From Alphaproteobacteria bacterium (GTDB taxonomy: Bacteria > Pseudomonadota > Alphaproteobacteria > JAJFFI01), in NCBI GenBank assembly GCA_021776755.1, contig JAJFFI010000267.1, positions 1 through 6,582 on the forward strand: a DNA stretch of 6,582 nt. The letters are read 5' to 3'. Below, one piece after another: positions 6,279-6,582 of the stretch. Each line of letters starts with the position of its first letter. The first letter of the stretch is position 1. Under the pieces are notes generated by a model. It did no database searches and was not told where the DNA came from. It saw only the letters and a list, made by a program, of their open reading frames with translations. Both the position numbers and the translations under genes were made by a program.

Positions 6279-6582
6279 TGGCTGCGTCAAAGGGTCCCAA
6301 GACGCCTGACATTGACGAGGACGAAGACAGGCTGTCTCGCTGGTCGCGCCTGAAGCAAGCCGATCGCGAGAAGGATGCCGACCCCTCGCCCCGGGGTGAC
6401 CTGCGCGAGGAGACCGCCGCTCTTCCGGCAGTGACGTCCGAGCCCGAGCCTGACGTCGAGGAAGAGATCAATCCGGAAGATCTTCCGGACATCGACACCA
6501 TGGATCGCGACTCCGACTTCACGATGTTCCTGAAAAAGGGCGTGCCCGAAATGCTGCAGCGGAAGGCGCTCCGCAAGCTCTG
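6278..6582 (+). CDS. DUF3306 domain protein, C-terminus cut by window edge
   Basis: Translation from ATG 6278-6280 is open for 101 codons to the right edge. The start has a strong ribosome site, GGAGG at 6264-6268, inside the end of the DUF3305 gene, and its A is also the last base of that gene's TGA, so the two are probably translationally coupled. DUF3306 is recognised from LSRWSRLKQ (residues 19-27) and SDFTMFLKKGVPEMLQRKAL (79-98). Between these lies an acidic, proline-containing linker of about 50 residues that is likely disordered. The family's conserved C-terminus (a W-rich segment, roughly 40-100 more residues) should follow outside the window. The function is unknown; its constant pairing with DUF3305 suggests the two act together. 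Confidence 0.85.
   Translation, partial: MAASKGPKTPDIDEDEDRLSRWSRLKQADREKDADPSPRGDLREETAALPAVTSEPEPDVEEEINPEDLPDIDTMDRDSDFTMFLKKGVPEMLQRKALRKL

Noticed and set aside
5505..6290. Minus-strand open frame of 261 codons over the DUF3305 gene
   Set aside because: Antisense shadow of DUF3305, which has a good ribosome site and family motifs; it also runs through the control region and into the tupB start.

Overview
The window looks like chromosomal DNA from a GC-rich alphaproteobacterium. This is inferred from codon use and from a gene set (tungstate transporter, multi-cluster ferredoxin, DUF3422, DUF3305, DUF3306) that I know from memory to cluster near formate dehydrogenase loci in Rhodospirillales and Rhizobiales. 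No mobile element, tRNA, rRNA or CRISPR array was seen.

Layout. Positions 1-5532 hold a tightly packed minus-strand series that reads as one operon, in transcription order: tupB (permease), tupC (ATPase), tupA (tungstate-binding protein), a long ferredoxin-like gene, and a DUF3422 gene that runs off the left edge. The gaps between genes are only 8, 14, 18 and 20 bases. Positions 5533-5741 are a divergent control region. From 5742 the plus strand carries a DUF3305 gene and, overlapping its stop by one base, a DUF3306 gene that runs off the right edge. Both edge genes lack a stop codon inside the window and are easy to miss; they were found by direct translation.

The most notable point is the ferredoxin-like gene at 1083-3158. 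It reads as one continuous frame of 691 codons, but that frame is interrupted by a TGA (2589-2591) and a TAA (1941-1943), with no frameshift. Protein-like sequence continues straight through both stops. The stops separate an N-terminal CDCEG domain, a first two-cluster ferredoxin module, and a second two-cluster module with an extra CxxC pair. It could be a young pseudogene, a gene split into separately translated parts, a recoded gene, or an error in the sequence.

The likely joint role is supply of tungstate, with accessory or electron-transfer proteins, to a molybdenum/tungsten enzyme such as a formate dehydrogenase encoded outside the window. The transporter part rests on clear motifs. The link to formate dehydrogenase is inference from neighbourhood. 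The control region contains a possible three-way-junction RNA element and, within it, a hairpin with a T run that could act as a terminator toward tupB.
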